Numbered from the stretch's first letter, positions 42,282 to 52,061 are shown. The stretch: 64,000 bases of DNA from Leadbetterella sp035299025 (GCA_035299025.1 DATGXK010000007.1:930001-994000), one strand, 5' to 3'. Notes: a model not told the origin generated them from the sequence alone. Translations and numbers: made by a program.

Positions 42282-44270
42282 ATGAAACATATAATATTAA
42301 CCGGTATTTCATTTTTATTTTTGTGCCAAGAAATGGAGGCACAACAGAAACCTCAGACCGAGGACGATTTCTATAAAATAATAACGCTTCCAACACCTGA
42401 AGGCGTGGAGATGGAAGTTGGTGGGCTCACTGTTTTGAATGATGGCAATATCGCCACTTCAACAAGACGAGGTGAGATTTTTCTAATCAAAAATCCGTAT
42501 ATGATTGACAACACTCCGCCTATTTATAAAAGAATAGCTGAAGGATTGCATGAAGTCTTAGGTCTAAATTTTATCGATAATAAGTTTTTCGCTACCCAAA
42601 GGGGAGAAGTTACTACTTTGGAGGACAAAAATGGAGATGAAATTATTGATTCTTATAAGACTTTCTACAAATGGCCGCTTTCGGGCAATTACCACCAATA
42701 TTCTTATGGCCCAATATTATTACCAAACAAAGACATGCTTTTCACCCTTAATCTAGATTGGATTGGGAGAGGAGCGAGTCTTTCAAAATGGCGAGGTTGG
42801 ATGCTGAAAATCAGCCCAGATGGTAAAATGACACCTTGGGCTACGGGACTTCGTTCACCATCAGGTTTTAATATCAATAAGGCCGGAGATATTTTTTACA
42901 CCGAAAACCAAGGAGACTGGGTGGGTTCAGGAAGGGTAACGCACTTAGAAAAAGGAGATTTTGCAGGAAATGCGGCTGGCTTAATTTGGTCAGGAGAGAA
43001 AGATTCTCCCGTAAAATTAACACTTAAAGATATTCCTGATACTGGCGAGCCGCTGTACGATGTGGCCAAAAGAGTGCCAGGTATTAAACCGCCTGCTGTT
43101 TGGTTTCCGCATACTTTAATGGGTATTTCTACCTCCGATATTCTGGAGTTGGACTCGCCAAAAAACTTTGGACCTTTTGAGGGTCAAATGTTCGTAGGTG
43201 ATCAAGGCCATAGCAAAATTATGAGAATGTACCTCGAAAAAGTGAATGGCGTTTATCAAGGTGCTTGTTTTCCATTTAGAGAAGGCTTTAGCTCTGGTAT
43301 TTTACGAATGAAATGGGGCCTTGATGGGTCTATGTTTGTAGGTATGACCAGCCGTGGTTGGGCATCTACGGGTAAAGAAAAGTTTGGTCTGCAACGTATG
43401 GTTTGGACAGGAGCTACGCCTTTCGAAATGAAAACCATAAAATCAATGCCTGACGGTTTCAAGATAGAATTTACCCAAGAAGTTGACAAAAAGACTGCAC
43501 TTGATGCTGATAATTATAGCTTTAGCAGTTTCAATTATAAATATCATCATTTCTATGGTAGTCCTGTTATCAATAATTTAAAACTCAAAATCAAGGGTAT
43601 CAAATTAGCGGATGACAACATGAGTGTAAGAATTGTATTGGACACTTTACGCCTTGGCTACATACATGAAGTGAAAATGGAAGGCATATTGAATAGTCAA
43701 AATAAGCCATTACTCCACAATGTTGGTTATTACACTCTTAATCAGATAAATTCGGCCGAAACCAAGATTGATTTGTCGGTTTTTGGGGTAAAAGAAAAAG
43801 CGATGAACCATGAGACTCACAACATGGAGACTATGAAAGTGGCCCCAATGCCTGTATCTGCCAAAAGAATAAGCAAAATGCCAGAAAGTTGGAATAATAC
43901 TGTAGACCAAACTATCACCATTGGCACGAAACCGGGTCTAAAATTCGACATCAGTGATATTCAAGTGAAACCAGGTTCAAAAATCAAATTGGTCTTTGAA
44001 AACAACGACGACATGTTGCATAACTTATTGATTGTAAAGCCAAATACAGTAGATAAAGTTGGAAAAGCCGCACTAGAACTTGGACTCGAAGGGGCACAAC
44101 AAAACTATATTCCTAATTTGGACGAGGTGATTTATCACACAGGAATACTAGAACCAGAGTCATCAGAAACAATATATTTCATAGCACCGTCAAAAGCCGG
44201 AAATTATACTTTTGTTTGTACTTTCCCAGGTCATTATACTCTTATGCAAGGCACTTTGCGAGTGAAGTAA
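42282..44270 (+). CDS. Exported dehydrogenase-type propeller fused to an azurin-like copper domain
   Basis: 662 residues. After a short signal peptide, residues about 40-400 form a PQQ-dehydrogenase-like propeller (EVLGLNFIDNKFFATQRGEV, GLRSPSGFNINKAGDIFYTENQGDW, MFVGDQGHSKIMR, RMKWGLDGSMFVGMTSRG). A linker leads to a cupredoxin at about 560-662. The copper ligands are H580 (MLHNLL), C646, H651 and M655 (FVCTFPGHY.LM); the Cys-5-His-4-Met spacing is exactly that of azurin. Electrons from the propeller domain could pass to the copper centre. Heme motifs are absent. Terminated by the hairpin at 44290. Confidence 0.82.
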   Translation: MKHIILTGISFLFLCQEMEAQQKPQTEDDFYKIITLPTPEGVEMEVGGLTVLNDGNIATSTRRGEIFLIKNPYMIDNTPPIYKRIAEGLHEVLGLNFIDNKFFATQRGEVTTLEDKNGDEIIDSYKTFYKWPLSGNYHQYSYGPILLPNKDMLFTLNLDWIGRGASLSKWRGWMLKISPDGKMTPWATGLRSPSGFNINKAGDIFYTENQGDWVGSGRVTHLEKGDFAGNAAGLIWSGEKDSPVKLTLKDIPDTGEPLYDVAKRVPGIKPPAVWFPHTLMGISTSDILELDSPKNFGPFEGQMFVGDQGHSKIMRMYLEKVNGVYQGACFPFREGFSSGILRMKWGLDGSMFVGMTSRGWASTGKEKFGLQRMVWTGATPFEMKTIKSMPDGFKIEFTQEVDKKTALDADNYSFSSFNYKYHHFYGSPVINNLKLKIKGIKLADDNMSVRIVLDTLRLGYIHEVKMEGILNSQNKPLLHNVGYYTLNQINSAETKIDLSVFGVKEKAMNHETHNMETMKVAPMPVSAKRISKMPESWNNTVDQTITIGTKPGLKFDISDIQVKPGSKIKLVFENNDDMLHNLLIVKPNTVDKVGKAALELGLEGAQQNYIPNLDEVIYHTGILEPESSETIYFIAPSKAGNYTFVCTFPGHYTLMQGTLRVK

Positions 44271-44289
44271 TTTTGAATTAATACGTAAG

Positions 44290-44327
44290 AAAAATGTCTC
44301 ATTGGAATCTTCCAATGGGACATTTTT
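44290..44327 (+). terminator. Strong terminator after the azurin-fusion gene
   Basis: A 17-bp stem with one wobble, beginning AAAAATGTC at 44290 and ending GACATTTTT at 44327 around a four-base loop, followed by T-rich sequence. Confidence 0.85.
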
Positions 44328-44484
44328 ATTTTATTCAATTTCCTACAAAAAAAGCCTATTTCCTCTAAATCAACAAAATTTACACTTTAGTCTATAAAAC
44401 CAGCAAAAAAACACCAATTTCAAAAAACAAAACTTCGATTATATTATCTTTAAAAATTATTAATCATCATTTAAACTAATCTTT

Positions 44485-47400
44485 ATGAAAAGACTATTTC
44501 TCTTTTTATTAAATCTATTTGGACTCGGATTGGCGGCGTATGCACAGCCAACTTTCCATGAAAACGGGGTCAGAGACAAACGCCCAGAATACAGTTTGTT
44601 TAAAAATGCCACCATTCATGTCGACGGCAAAACCACCATATCTAATGGCTGGCTTTTGATCAAAGGTGATAGAATCGAAAAGGTTGGTAAAGATTTCGAA
44701 TTTCCAAAATCTGCTCAGGTTTATGATTTAGCTGGCAAACACATTTATCCTGGCTTCATAGACGTTTATTCTGACTACGGAATGCCCGAAATCAAAAGAA
44801 CCAGGGGTGGGAATTTCTACGAAACGCAATTCAATTCACAAAAAGATGGAGCTTACTACTGGAATCAGGCGATTAAACCAGAAACAAAGGCAGCCGAAAT
44901 TTTCAAAGCAAATCCAAAAGGAGCAGAAGATTTAAGAAAAATTGGTTTTGGAGCTGTTGTTTCTCATTCAAAAGACGGCATAGCCAGAGGAAACTCTGCT
45001 TTAGTTTCATTGGCCAATGGAAAAGAAAACGAAGTATTGCTAAAATCTGACGTTTCAGCCCATTTTTCTTTTGAAAAAGGTTCGAGCACACAGACCTACC
45101 CGGTTTCACTTATGGGTTCTGTTGCCCTGCTTCGTCAAGCTTATTATGACGCCACTTGGCTTAAAAATGGCGGAAGTAGTTCGGAAAGAAACCTATCTTT
45201 GGAGGCTTTGTCAAGCAGCATGACTTTACCTGCTGTTTTTCATGGAAAAAGCATTCTGGATGCCCTCAGAGCCGATAAAATTGGTAAAGAGTTCGGTCAG
45301 AAATATATTCTAAAATCCGGCGGTGATGATTATCAAAGAATTGATGAAATCAAAAAACTCAATACGCATATTATTGCTCCCATCAATTTCCCTAAAGCTT
45401 TAGATGTTGAAGATCCTTTGGATGCAGAGGCCGTTTCATTAACTGATCTTAAGCATTGGGAATTGGCCCCGACAAATTTAGGAAAATTGGCTTCGAATCA
45501 AATCAGTTTCTCTATTACATCCTCTGATCTTGTAGACAAGTCACAATTTTTTGGAAATTTACAAAAGGCTGTTGCACATGGTTTAGACAAAGGTGCTGCA
45601 TTAGATGCTCTCACCAATCAACCTGCTAAAGCATTCAAAATTGATAACTTCGTTGGTTCCATAAAAACTGGTCTCATAGCCAATTTTTTGATTTCTAACG
45701 AGGATATTTTTGATGCAAAAGCCAAATTATTAGAAAACTGGGTACAAGGTCAAAGGTTTGTCATCACAGATTTAAGCCTTTCGGCAATAAATGGCAAATA
45801 CAAAGTCAACATTCCGGGTTTCTCTAAATTGGAAATAACTGGTGAAAACGATAAACCAGCACTTGAGTTTTTCGAAAATGATACTACCAAAATTAAAGCA
45901 ACCACAGTAAGAGATAGAAATTTCCTTACGATAAACTACAAGAAAAAAGAAGCTGGTTCTTACAGACTTTCTGGCTTTATTGCTGATAAAAAGATATCTG
46001 GAGAAGGTAAAGATCCTAATGGACAATCTTTTATATGGTCAGCAACGCTAGTGGAAGCAACCGCTGAAAAAGCTAAAACGGATACTACAAAAAAAGCGGA
46101 AACGCCTAAAGTAGGAGACTTGGTTTATCCTTTTGTGGCCTTTGGCAATCCTTCAATTCCAGCAAAGCAAGATTTGTTGATTAAAAACGCCACTATTTGG
46201 ACCAATGAGAGCGAAGGAAATATTACGGGTGACGTTTTGGTGAAAAATGGTAAAATAGAAAGTGTAGGTAAAAACCTTTCTGTTGTTGGTGCAAAAGTGG
46301 TAGATGGTACTGGAAAGCATCTTACTAACGGAATTATCGACGAACACAGTCATATAGCTCTATTCTCAATCAACGAAGTAGAAACGGTTTCGTCAGAAGT
46401 AAGACAAGAAGACGTAGTTAATTCTGAAGATATCAATATTTATCGCCAATTAGCTGGTGGTGTGACTACTTCACAACTCCTACATGGTTCTGCAGACTGT
46501 ATCGGCGGTCAATCGGCTATCATAAAGCTTAAATGGGGTGAAACGGCTGAAAACCTAATTATTTCAAACTCTCCAAAATTCATCAAGTTTGCTTTGGGAG
46601 AAAACGTAAAAAGAGGAAATGCTCCTCAGGCTCCTAATCGCTACCCGAGTACGAGAATGGGTGTGGAACAAGTCTTTAATGATGCATTTACAAGAGCCAT
46701 AGCCTACAAAAAAGAATGGACGAACTATAACAATCAGAAAGTAAAAACTGGTCTTATTGCACCACGGAGAGACCTAGAACTAGATGCTTTGGTTGAAATC
46801 CTCGATGGCAAAAGAAACATCACTTGTCACTCTTATGTACAGTCAGAAATCAACATGTTAATGAAATTGGCAGACTCTTTAGGTTTCAAAGTGAACACTT
46901 TGACACACATTTTGGAAGGATACAAAGTAGCCGACAAAATGAAAGCAAGAAATATCAATGCATCGACATTCTCAGACTGGTGGGCATATAAAATGGAAGT
47001 AAAAGAAGCAATTCCTTACAATGCGGCCATTATGACAAAGGTTGGTGTAAACACGGCGATCAACTCTGATGATGCTGAAATGGCAAGAAGACTGAACCAA
47101 GAAGCTGCTAAAACTATCCTTTATGGTGGTTTGTCAGAGGAGCAAGCTTGGAAAACAGTTACACTAAATCCAGCCAAAATGCTTCACTTAGACGACAGAC
47201 TTGGTTCGATCAAAAAAGGTAAAGATGCGGATTTGGTTCTCTGGACAGACAATCCACTTTCGGTTTATGCCAAACCAGAGAAGACCATCATCGACGGAAC
47301 GATATATTTTGATCTTGAAAATGAATCGTCTAAGTTCAAAAGTGTAGAGACTGAGAAAAACAGAATCATTCAGAAACTTTTACTGGAGAAAAGTAAAGGA

Positions 47401-47529
47401 ACTCCAACAGTTAGACCTTCAACCAGAACAAGGCCATCAGACATACATTGCGATGCCATTTTAGAATACGATGGAGTATCGGTTGAAAATTTGGATGAAT
47501 ATTTAGAAAAAATGAACAATCAAAACTAA
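44485..47529 (+). CDS. Exported two-domain amidohydrolase
   Basis: 1014 residues, signal peptide ending near AAYAQ. Two amidohydrolase-family domains lie in tandem. The C-terminal one (about 570-980) is intact: metal HxH in GIIDEHSHIAL, AGGVTTSQLLHGSADCIGGQS, CHSYVQSEI, LTHILEGYKVADK, and the Asp in TAINSDDAEMARRL, then a dihydroorotase-like end (LGSIKKGKDADLVLW). The N-terminal one (about 25-430) keeps the GKHIYPGFIDVY.. frame but has SDYG in place of HxH, so it should not bind metal there. Family members include secreted imidazolonepropionase-like peptidases. It is coupled to the next gene two bases downstream. Substrate unknown. Confidence 0.85.
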   Translation: MKRLFLFLLNLFGLGLAAYAQPTFHENGVRDKRPEYSLFKNATIHVDGKTTISNGWLLIKGDRIEKVGKDFEFPKSAQVYDLAGKHIYPGFIDVYSDYGMPEIKRTRGGNFYETQFNSQKDGAYYWNQAIKPETKAAEIFKANPKGAEDLRKIGFGAVVSHSKDGIARGNSALVSLANGKENEVLLKSDVSAHFSFEKGSSTQTYPVSLMGSVALLRQAYYDATWLKNGGSSSERNLSLEALSSSMTLPAVFHGKSILDALRADKIGKEFGQKYILKSGGDDYQRIDEIKKLNTHIIAPINFPKALDVEDPLDAEAVSLTDLKHWELAPTNLGKLASNQISFSITSSDLVDKSQFFGNLQKAVAHGLDKGAALDALTNQPAKAFKIDNFVGSIKTGLIANFLISNEDIFDAKAKLLENWVQGQRFVITDLSLSAINGKYKVNIPGFSKLEITGENDKPALEFFENDTTKIKATTVRDRNFLTINYKKKEAGSYRLSGFIADKKISGEGKDPNGQSFIWSATLVEATAEKAKTDTTKKAETPKVGDLVYPFVAFGNPSIPAKQDLLIKNATIWTNESEGNITGDVLVKNGKIESVGKNLSVVGAKVVDGTGKHLTNGIIDEHSHIALFSINEVETVSSEVRQEDVVNSEDINIYRQLAGGVTTSQLLHGSADCIGGQSAIIKLKWGETAENLIISNSPKFIKFALGENVKRGNAPQAPNRYPSTRMGVEQVFNDAFTRAIAYKKEWTNYNNQKVKTGLIAPRRDLELDALVEILDGKRNITCHSYVQSEINMLMKLADSLGFKVNTLTHILEGYKVADKMKARNINASTFSDWWAYKMEVKEAIPYNAAIMTKVGVNTAINSDDAEMARRLNQEAAKTILYGGLSEEQAWKTVTLNPAKMLHLDDRLGSIKKGKDADLVLWTDNPLSVYAKPEKTIIDGTIYFDLENESSKFKSVETEKNRIIQKLLLEKSKGTPTVRPSTRTRPSDIHCDAILEYDGVSVENLDEYLEKMNNQN

Positions 47530-47531
47530 GA

Positions 47532-48830
47532 ATGATGAAAAAAATAATCATAGCAATACATCTCATTTTGATTAGTCAGTGCGTAATGGCTCAAAACCCA
47601 GCCGCTGGCAAATCTGTGGCGGGCGTTACAGTTTTTAGTAATGCCAAAATCTATGTTGGTAATGGCAAAGAAATAAACAATGGTTCGCTGGTTATCGAAA
47701 ATGCTAAGATAACGGCAGTGGCTGAGGGAGACCTTTCAGCAAGTTATGCGTCTGCCAAGAAAGTGAATGTCGGCGGGAAACACATTTATCCTGGCATCAT
47801 CTCTCCGGTGAATTCTCTTGGTTTAACCGAAATAGAAGCTGTAAGAACGACTTCTGATTTTCAGGAAGTGGGTCAGTTAAACTCTAATGTAAGAGCTTTA
47901 ATAGCCTATAATACAGATTCTGAGGTAATTCCAACAGTAAGAAGTAACGGCGTTTTAATCACTCAAGCAACGCCTGAGGGAGGTTTAATTTCTGGAAGAT
48001 CATCCGTGATGTATTTGGATGGATGGAACTGGGAAGATGCTCTTTTGAAAGCAGATGATGGTGTTTGGTTAAATTGGCCATCTAAAATGACCACCTCTTT
48101 TGACTTTGCGACTGGAACAAGGGAAGCCAAGAAAAATGAAAATTATCAAACAACCATTGACGAACTGAATAAGTTTTTTGCTCAAGCCAAGCTAATGGCT
48201 TCAGAAAATAATTTATATGACAATCTGAAACTTTCAGCAATGAATGGTGTATTGAAAGGTAGCGACAGATTATATATTCAAATCGGTAATGACAAAGAAG
48301 CACTTGATGCCATCTCGTTTTGTTTAGCTCAACAAATTAAATTTCCAGTGATAGTAGGTGCGGTTTATTCTGAAACAGCCATTAATGCTCTTAAGGAAAA
48401 CAATGTGCCAATCATTATTCCTAGTACCCACAGACTGCCTGCCAAATCAGACTCTGACGTTTGGGAAGCTTATAAACTTCCATTCAAATTGTTCAGCAAA
48501 GGCATATTGGTTGGTATGCATTACAATGATTCTTATTGGAGAACGCGAAATTTACCTTTCGTTGCCGGCACTGCAGTTGGTCATGGCTTAACCAAAGCTC
48601 AAGCCCTGTCCATGATTACTTTGAACAATGCTAAAATACTCGGAATTGACAAAGAAGTAGGAACACTTGAAGTTGGTAAACATGCTACCTTTATTATTTC
48701 TGAAGGGGATATTTTGGACATGAGAACTGCCAAAGTGACCCAGGCATTTATAAGAGGGGCCGAAGTTTCGCTGGATGATAAGCAAAAAAGGTTGGCCGAA
48801 AAGTATAATTCCAAGTATGGAATAAAGTAA
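47532..48830 (+). CDS. Exported amidohydrolase homologue lacking the metal motif
   Basis: 432 residues with signal peptide (to VMAQ). The amidohydrolase frame is recognisable: start GVTVFSNAKIYVGNGKEI, GGKHIYPGIISPVNSLGL, late GTAVGHGLTKAQALSMITLNNAKILGIDKEVGTLEVGKHATFII. The HxH after PGIIS is replaced by PVNS, so the site that holds zinc in active members is missing. It resembles the N-terminal domain of the preceding protein and may be its structural partner. Closed by a terminator at 48856. Confidence 0.8.
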   Translation: MMKKIIIAIHLILISQCVMAQNPAAGKSVAGVTVFSNAKIYVGNGKEINNGSLVIENAKITAVAEGDLSASYASAKKVNVGGKHIYPGIISPVNSLGLTEIEAVRTTSDFQEVGQLNSNVRALIAYNTDSEVIPTVRSNGVLITQATPEGGLISGRSSVMYLDGWNWEDALLKADDGVWLNWPSKMTTSFDFATGTREAKKNENYQTTIDELNKFFAQAKLMASENNLYDNLKLSAMNGVLKGSDRLYIQIGNDKEALDAISFCLAQQIKFPVIVGAVYSETAINALKENNVPIIIPSTHRLPAKSDSDVWEAYKLPFKLFSKGILVGMHYNDSYWRTRNLPFVAGTAVGHGLTKAQALSMITLNNAKILGIDKEVGTLEVGKHATFIISEGDILDMRTAKVTQAFIRGAEVSLDDKQKRLAEKYNSKYGIK

Positions 48831-48855
48831 TAATTAAGTTTCTCTTTCATCTTGA

Positions 48856-48886
48856 GGGTTTGGTGTTTTACGCCAAACCCTTTTTT
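48856..48886 (+). terminator. Terminator after the amidohydrolase operon
   Basis: GGGTTTGG (48856-48863) pairs with CCAAACCC (48873-48880) and is followed by TTTTTT. Confidence 0.8.
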
Positions 48887-48904
48887 ATAACCGTACTTTT
48901 ATCC

Positions 48905-48912
48905 TAAATTTG
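48905..48912 (+). promoter_or_regulatory. -7 element of tyrA
   Basis: TAAATTTG matches TAnnTTTG, 18 bp before ATG 48931. Confidence 0.5.
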
Positions 48913-48930
48913 TAAAAATTCGCTTTTTTA

Positions 48931-50184
48931 ATGAAAATCGGGATTATTGGTTTGGGTGATATGGGCAAGCTTTTTGCCAAAACTTGGGATTCCCTTTCCA
49001 TGGAAGTATACGGCTGTGATCTACCAAATAAATATGAAGACTTGGTAAAAGAACTTTCGGATACCAATATAATAGTCCTACAAGACGCAGTTTCGGTTTC
49101 TAGAATATGTGATTTTATTATGTATTGTGTAGAGGCAGAAAACATAGCAGAGGTAGTAAAATTCGCTGGCCCATCCACCAAATACGGGGCAATAGTTACT
49201 GGTCAAACATCAGTAAAAACGCCTGAAATAGAGGCTTTTGAGAAATATTTACCAAAAGATACGCAAATAATCGGCTCCCATGCACTTTTTGGACCTGCCA
49301 TAAACCCTAAAGGACAAACCATAGCAGTGTTTCAACATAGAGCTTCAAATGAAGCATTTGCGTTGTCGCAAGAGCTCTTCGCTCAAACAGGTGCAAAAGT
49401 AGAAGTACTAGAAGACTTTCATGCCCATGACAAAATGATGGCTGATATTCAAGTTATTACGCATGTTGGATTTGAGAGCATAGGTACAGCATTTATGCAC
49501 AGAAAATCTTTTCCTTGGGAAGATAAAAATACCATTAAGGGTATCGACAATATGAAGATTCTGCTCACTTTGAGAATCTTTTCGTACAAATCGCATGTTT
49601 ATTCGGGTTTAGCATTTCACAATCCTTATGCCATTAAAGATGTGAGAAAGTTTGCGACTACTGAAAATGAGCTTTTCGGTATGATGATATCCGAAAACAA
49701 ACAAAAATTTAGAAGTAAAATACTGAAAGCTAAGGAGACTGTTTTTGGTCTGCATGATTCCAAGATGATGCTTAATGACGAAATTATGCAGGAATACACC
49801 CTAAACCCAGGTGAAAACCACAAGGCAAATTCTCACTTGAGTTTACTCAGTATGGTTTGTACTTGGTCTGAATTGGGTATAAATCCTTACAAGAACCTTG
49901 TTTGTCAAACACCACCATTTAAGTTAAGAGTGGGATTAGCCGAGTATTTATTTTTGAATGAAGATTTGTTAGAGGAAACCATTGAAACTGCATTAAAAGA
50001 TAAGACCAACATAATCGACGATTTGGCTTTTCACACGGCAGTTCATGAATGGACAAACATCCTTGAATTAGGGGATAAAAAAGCTTATGAACAACATTTT
50101 GATGCCACCAAGAAGTTTTTAGCCCCCAGATTGGAAGAAGGAAGAAGAAAAAGTAACGAACTCATTTCAAGAATAAATAAATGA
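48931..50184 (+). CDS. tyrA: Prephenate dehydrogenase (TyrA), long form
   Basis: 417 residues with the NAD-binding start MKIGIIGLGDMGKLFAKTW, then IGSHALFGPAINPKGQTIAVF (the prephenate-site GSHALFGP box) and an alpha-helical C-terminal half to the end. It makes 4-hydroxyphenylpyruvate for tyrosine. At 417 residues it is longer than common bacterial TyrA and, from memory, closer to the fungal TYR1 layout (HxLHGP...KGQ). No chorismate mutase or ACT domain is obvious. Its TGA overlaps the next ATG (ATGA). Confidence 0.8.
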   Translation: MKIGIIGLGDMGKLFAKTWDSLSMEVYGCDLPNKYEDLVKELSDTNIIVLQDAVSVSRICDFIMYCVEAENIAEVVKFAGPSTKYGAIVTGQTSVKTPEIEAFEKYLPKDTQIIGSHALFGPAINPKGQTIAVFQHRASNEAFALSQELFAQTGAKVEVLEDFHAHDKMMADIQVITHVGFESIGTAFMHRKSFPWEDKNTIKGIDNMKILLTLRIFSYKSHVYSGLAFHNPYAIKDVRKFATTENELFGMMISENKQKFRSKILKAKETVFGLHDSKMMLNDEIMQEYTLNPGENHKANSHLSLLSMVCTWSELGINPYKNLVCQTPPFKLRVGLAEYLFLNEDLLEETIETALKDKTNIIDDLAFHTAVHEWTNILELGDKKAYEQHFDATKKFLAPRLEEGRRKSNELISRINK

Positions 50185-50732
50185 AAGAGGTAGACTTGAG
50201 CAAATTTGATAATTCATGGTACAAACCGGGAAGTTTCCTGAAAAGATTTTTTTGGCATGTTATTAGCAATACTTTCATTAATAGCACTTTACCAGTGCCC
50301 ACGAAAATTAAAATTCTAATTTTGAGACTTTTTGGAGCCAGCATCGGTCATAATGTTACAATAAAACCCAGCGTGAATATCAAATATCCATGGTTTTTGA
50401 CAGTCAGAAACCATGTATGGATTGGTGAGAACGCATGGATTGATAATTTTGTAGAAGTCATAATTGAAGATAACGTGTGTATATCTCAGGGAGCCTTATT
50501 ACTTACGGGAAATCATGATTATTCTAGAGAAACCTTTGATTTGATTCCTAAAAAAATAATTCTCGAGAGAGGTTCATGGGTGGGAGCGAAGTCGGTAGTT
50601 TGTCCGGGTGTTACTTTAAAAACGCACGCTGTTTTGGCGGTTGGATCGGTGGCAACGAAAGATTTAAAGTCCTATTCTATCTATCAGGGAAATCCGGCAG
50701 TTTTTGTTCGAGAAAGAAAAATTGAGAGCTAA
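50181..50732 (+). CDS. wcaF: WcaF-like colanic-acid-type O-acetyltransferase
   Basis: 183 residues of the hexapeptide (left-handed beta helix) family: FLTVRNHVWIGENAWIDNF, EDNVCISQGALLLTGNHDYS (catalytic His in GNHDY), RGSWVGAKSVVCPGVTLKTHAVLAVGSVATKDL. Start MKEVDLSKFDNSWYKPG is characteristic of WcaF. It acetylates sugars in exopolysaccharide building. It is coupled to tyrA by the overlapping ATGA. No other glycan genes are directly adjacent, but a WecA-type transferase follows 109 bp downstream. Confidence 0.88.
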   Translation: MKEVDLSKFDNSWYKPGSFLKRFFWHVISNTFINSTLPVPTKIKILILRLFGASIGHNVTIKPSVNIKYPWFLTVRNHVWIGENAWIDNFVEVIIEDNVCISQGALLLTGNHDYSRETFDLIPKKIILERGSWVGAKSVVCPGVTLKTHAVLAVGSVATKDLKSYSIYQGNPAVFVRERKIES

Positions 50733-50775
50733 ATTTTCCTTAAAATAAGATTTTAGAGCAATAAACATATTTAAT

Positions 50776-50808
50776 TTTGTTCTAAAGTCGGTTTTGTGAC
50801 TATATTTG
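50776..50808 (+). promoter_or_regulatory. Complete Bacteroidota-type promoter of the WecA-like gene
   Basis: TTTG (-33, 50776-50779) and TATATTTG (-7, 50801-50808) with a 21-bp spacer, both matching the group's consensus; 32 bp before ATG 50841. This is the best-formed promoter in the window. Confidence 0.65.
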
Positions 50809-50840
50809 AAATGTTCTGATGAAGAAATTATATATCTAAA

Positions 50841-52022
50841 ATGAATTTTATATTCGAAAACCTAATCTTTGAAAAAAGCTACCAGCTCATAATTTCAATG
50901 ATTCTTTCTTTTGCTGTTACTTGGAGGTCTATTCCGGTTATTATAAATATTTGTAACCTCAAAGGCCTAATGGTAGACCCTATAAAAAGAAGTTCGCATG
51001 AGACTCCTACACCTACTTTTGGTGGCGTGGCTATTTTTGCAAGCACACTTTTGGGTTATATGCTATGGAATTTTACGGACGAAGGCTATCTTCTTCACAA
51101 AGTTTTTGCAGGTTTAGTCATTTTATTCTTTTTAGGAATAAAAGACGACCTTTTTGCTCTTGATGCCCTAAAAAAACTTGGTTCTCAGGTTTTGGTAGCA
51201 ATTTTAGTAGTAGTTGGTAGCGACTTAAGGATTACCAGTTTCTTTGGAATATTCGGTATTTATGAGCTTCCTTATATCATTAGTGCACTTTTTACTATTT
51301 TTCTTATTGTTGCACTTATCAATTCCTTCAACCTCATAGATGGTGTTGATGGGCTTTCGGGTGGTATAGGCATGATTGCCAGTGCTGGTTTTGCACTTTG
51401 GTTTGCACTAAACAATGAGTGGTCTCTTGCCTGTCTTGGTCTTTCCCTCTCTGCATCGCTACTGGGTTTTTTAAGATACAATTTTTCTCCTACCAACAAA
51501 ATATTTATGGGTGACACAGGTTCGCTCATTGTTGGATTTGTTGTAGCCGTGCTAGCCATCAAATTTGTACAATACAACGTATTCAATACCAATCCTAACT
51601 CGGTTTACAGAAATGCCCCTGTTATAGCGATTGTCCTGCTTTGTGTTCCGATTTTTGATACTTTAAGAGTATTTGGCCTTCGAATTTTGAAAGGAAAGTC
51701 TCCTTTTAAAGCTGATAGATTGCATTTGCACCATCTTATGGTCGATAACGGTCTTTCACACATTGCTACTTCTTTTATTCTTTACTTTGCTACGATTTCT
51801 CTTACTACGTTTACCTACGTATTGCGTAAATACTTTACCAATACCCAGTTATCAATATCGCTGTTGGTATTGTTTGTTGGATATCTACTCATAGCTCGTC
51901 AGCTGGAGGTTCGGAGATTGAAGTTTTACAAGCAAAAAATAGCCAGTAAAGAAGCCGAAAAGAAAATGAAATCAGCCAGGAAGCCAACATTAAAGTTTGA
52001 AAGAAGCATTAATCCAAATTGA
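50841..52022 (+). CDS. WecA/MraY-family polyprenyl-phosphate sugar-1-phosphate transferase
   Basis: 393 residues and about ten membrane helices. Family motifs: IKRSSHETPTPTFGGVAIF, FLGIKDDLFALDALKK (the acidic DD), NSFNLIDGVDGLSGG, NKIFMGDTGSLIVG, and the cytosolic ADRLHLHHLMVDNG His motif. It starts lipid-linked glycan synthesis by moving a HexNAc-1-P to undecaprenyl phosphate. The HLHHL form fits WecA rather than MraY. The C-terminal 30 residues are very basic. Monocistronic between a clear promoter and terminator. Confidence 0.9.
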   Translation: MNFIFENLIFEKSYQLIISMILSFAVTWRSIPVIINICNLKGLMVDPIKRSSHETPTPTFGGVAIFASTLLGYMLWNFTDEGYLLHKVFAGLVILFFLGIKDDLFALDALKKLGSQVLVAILVVVGSDLRITSFFGIFGIYELPYIISALFTIFLIVALINSFNLIDGVDGLSGGIGMIASAGFALWFALNNEWSLACLGLSLSASLLGFLRYNFSPTNKIFMGDTGSLIVGFVVAVLAIKFVQYNVFNTNPNSVYRNAPVIAIVLLCVPIFDTLRVFGLRILKGKSPFKADRLHLHHLMVDNGLSHIATSFILYFATISLTTFTYVLRKYFTNTQLSISLLVLFVGYLLIARQLEVRRLKFYKQKIASKEAEKKMKSARKPTLKFERSINPN

Positions 52023-52030
52023 AGATAAAA

Positions 52031-52057
52031 AAAAGCCAGACTTTCGGTCTGGCTTTT
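52031..52057. terminator. Bidirectional terminator
   Basis: AAAAGCCAGAC (52031-52041) pairs perfectly with GTCTGGCTTTT (52047-52057) around TTTCG. It lies between the WecA-like gene and guaA, convergent. Confidence 0.9.
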
Positions 52058-52061
52058 TTGT

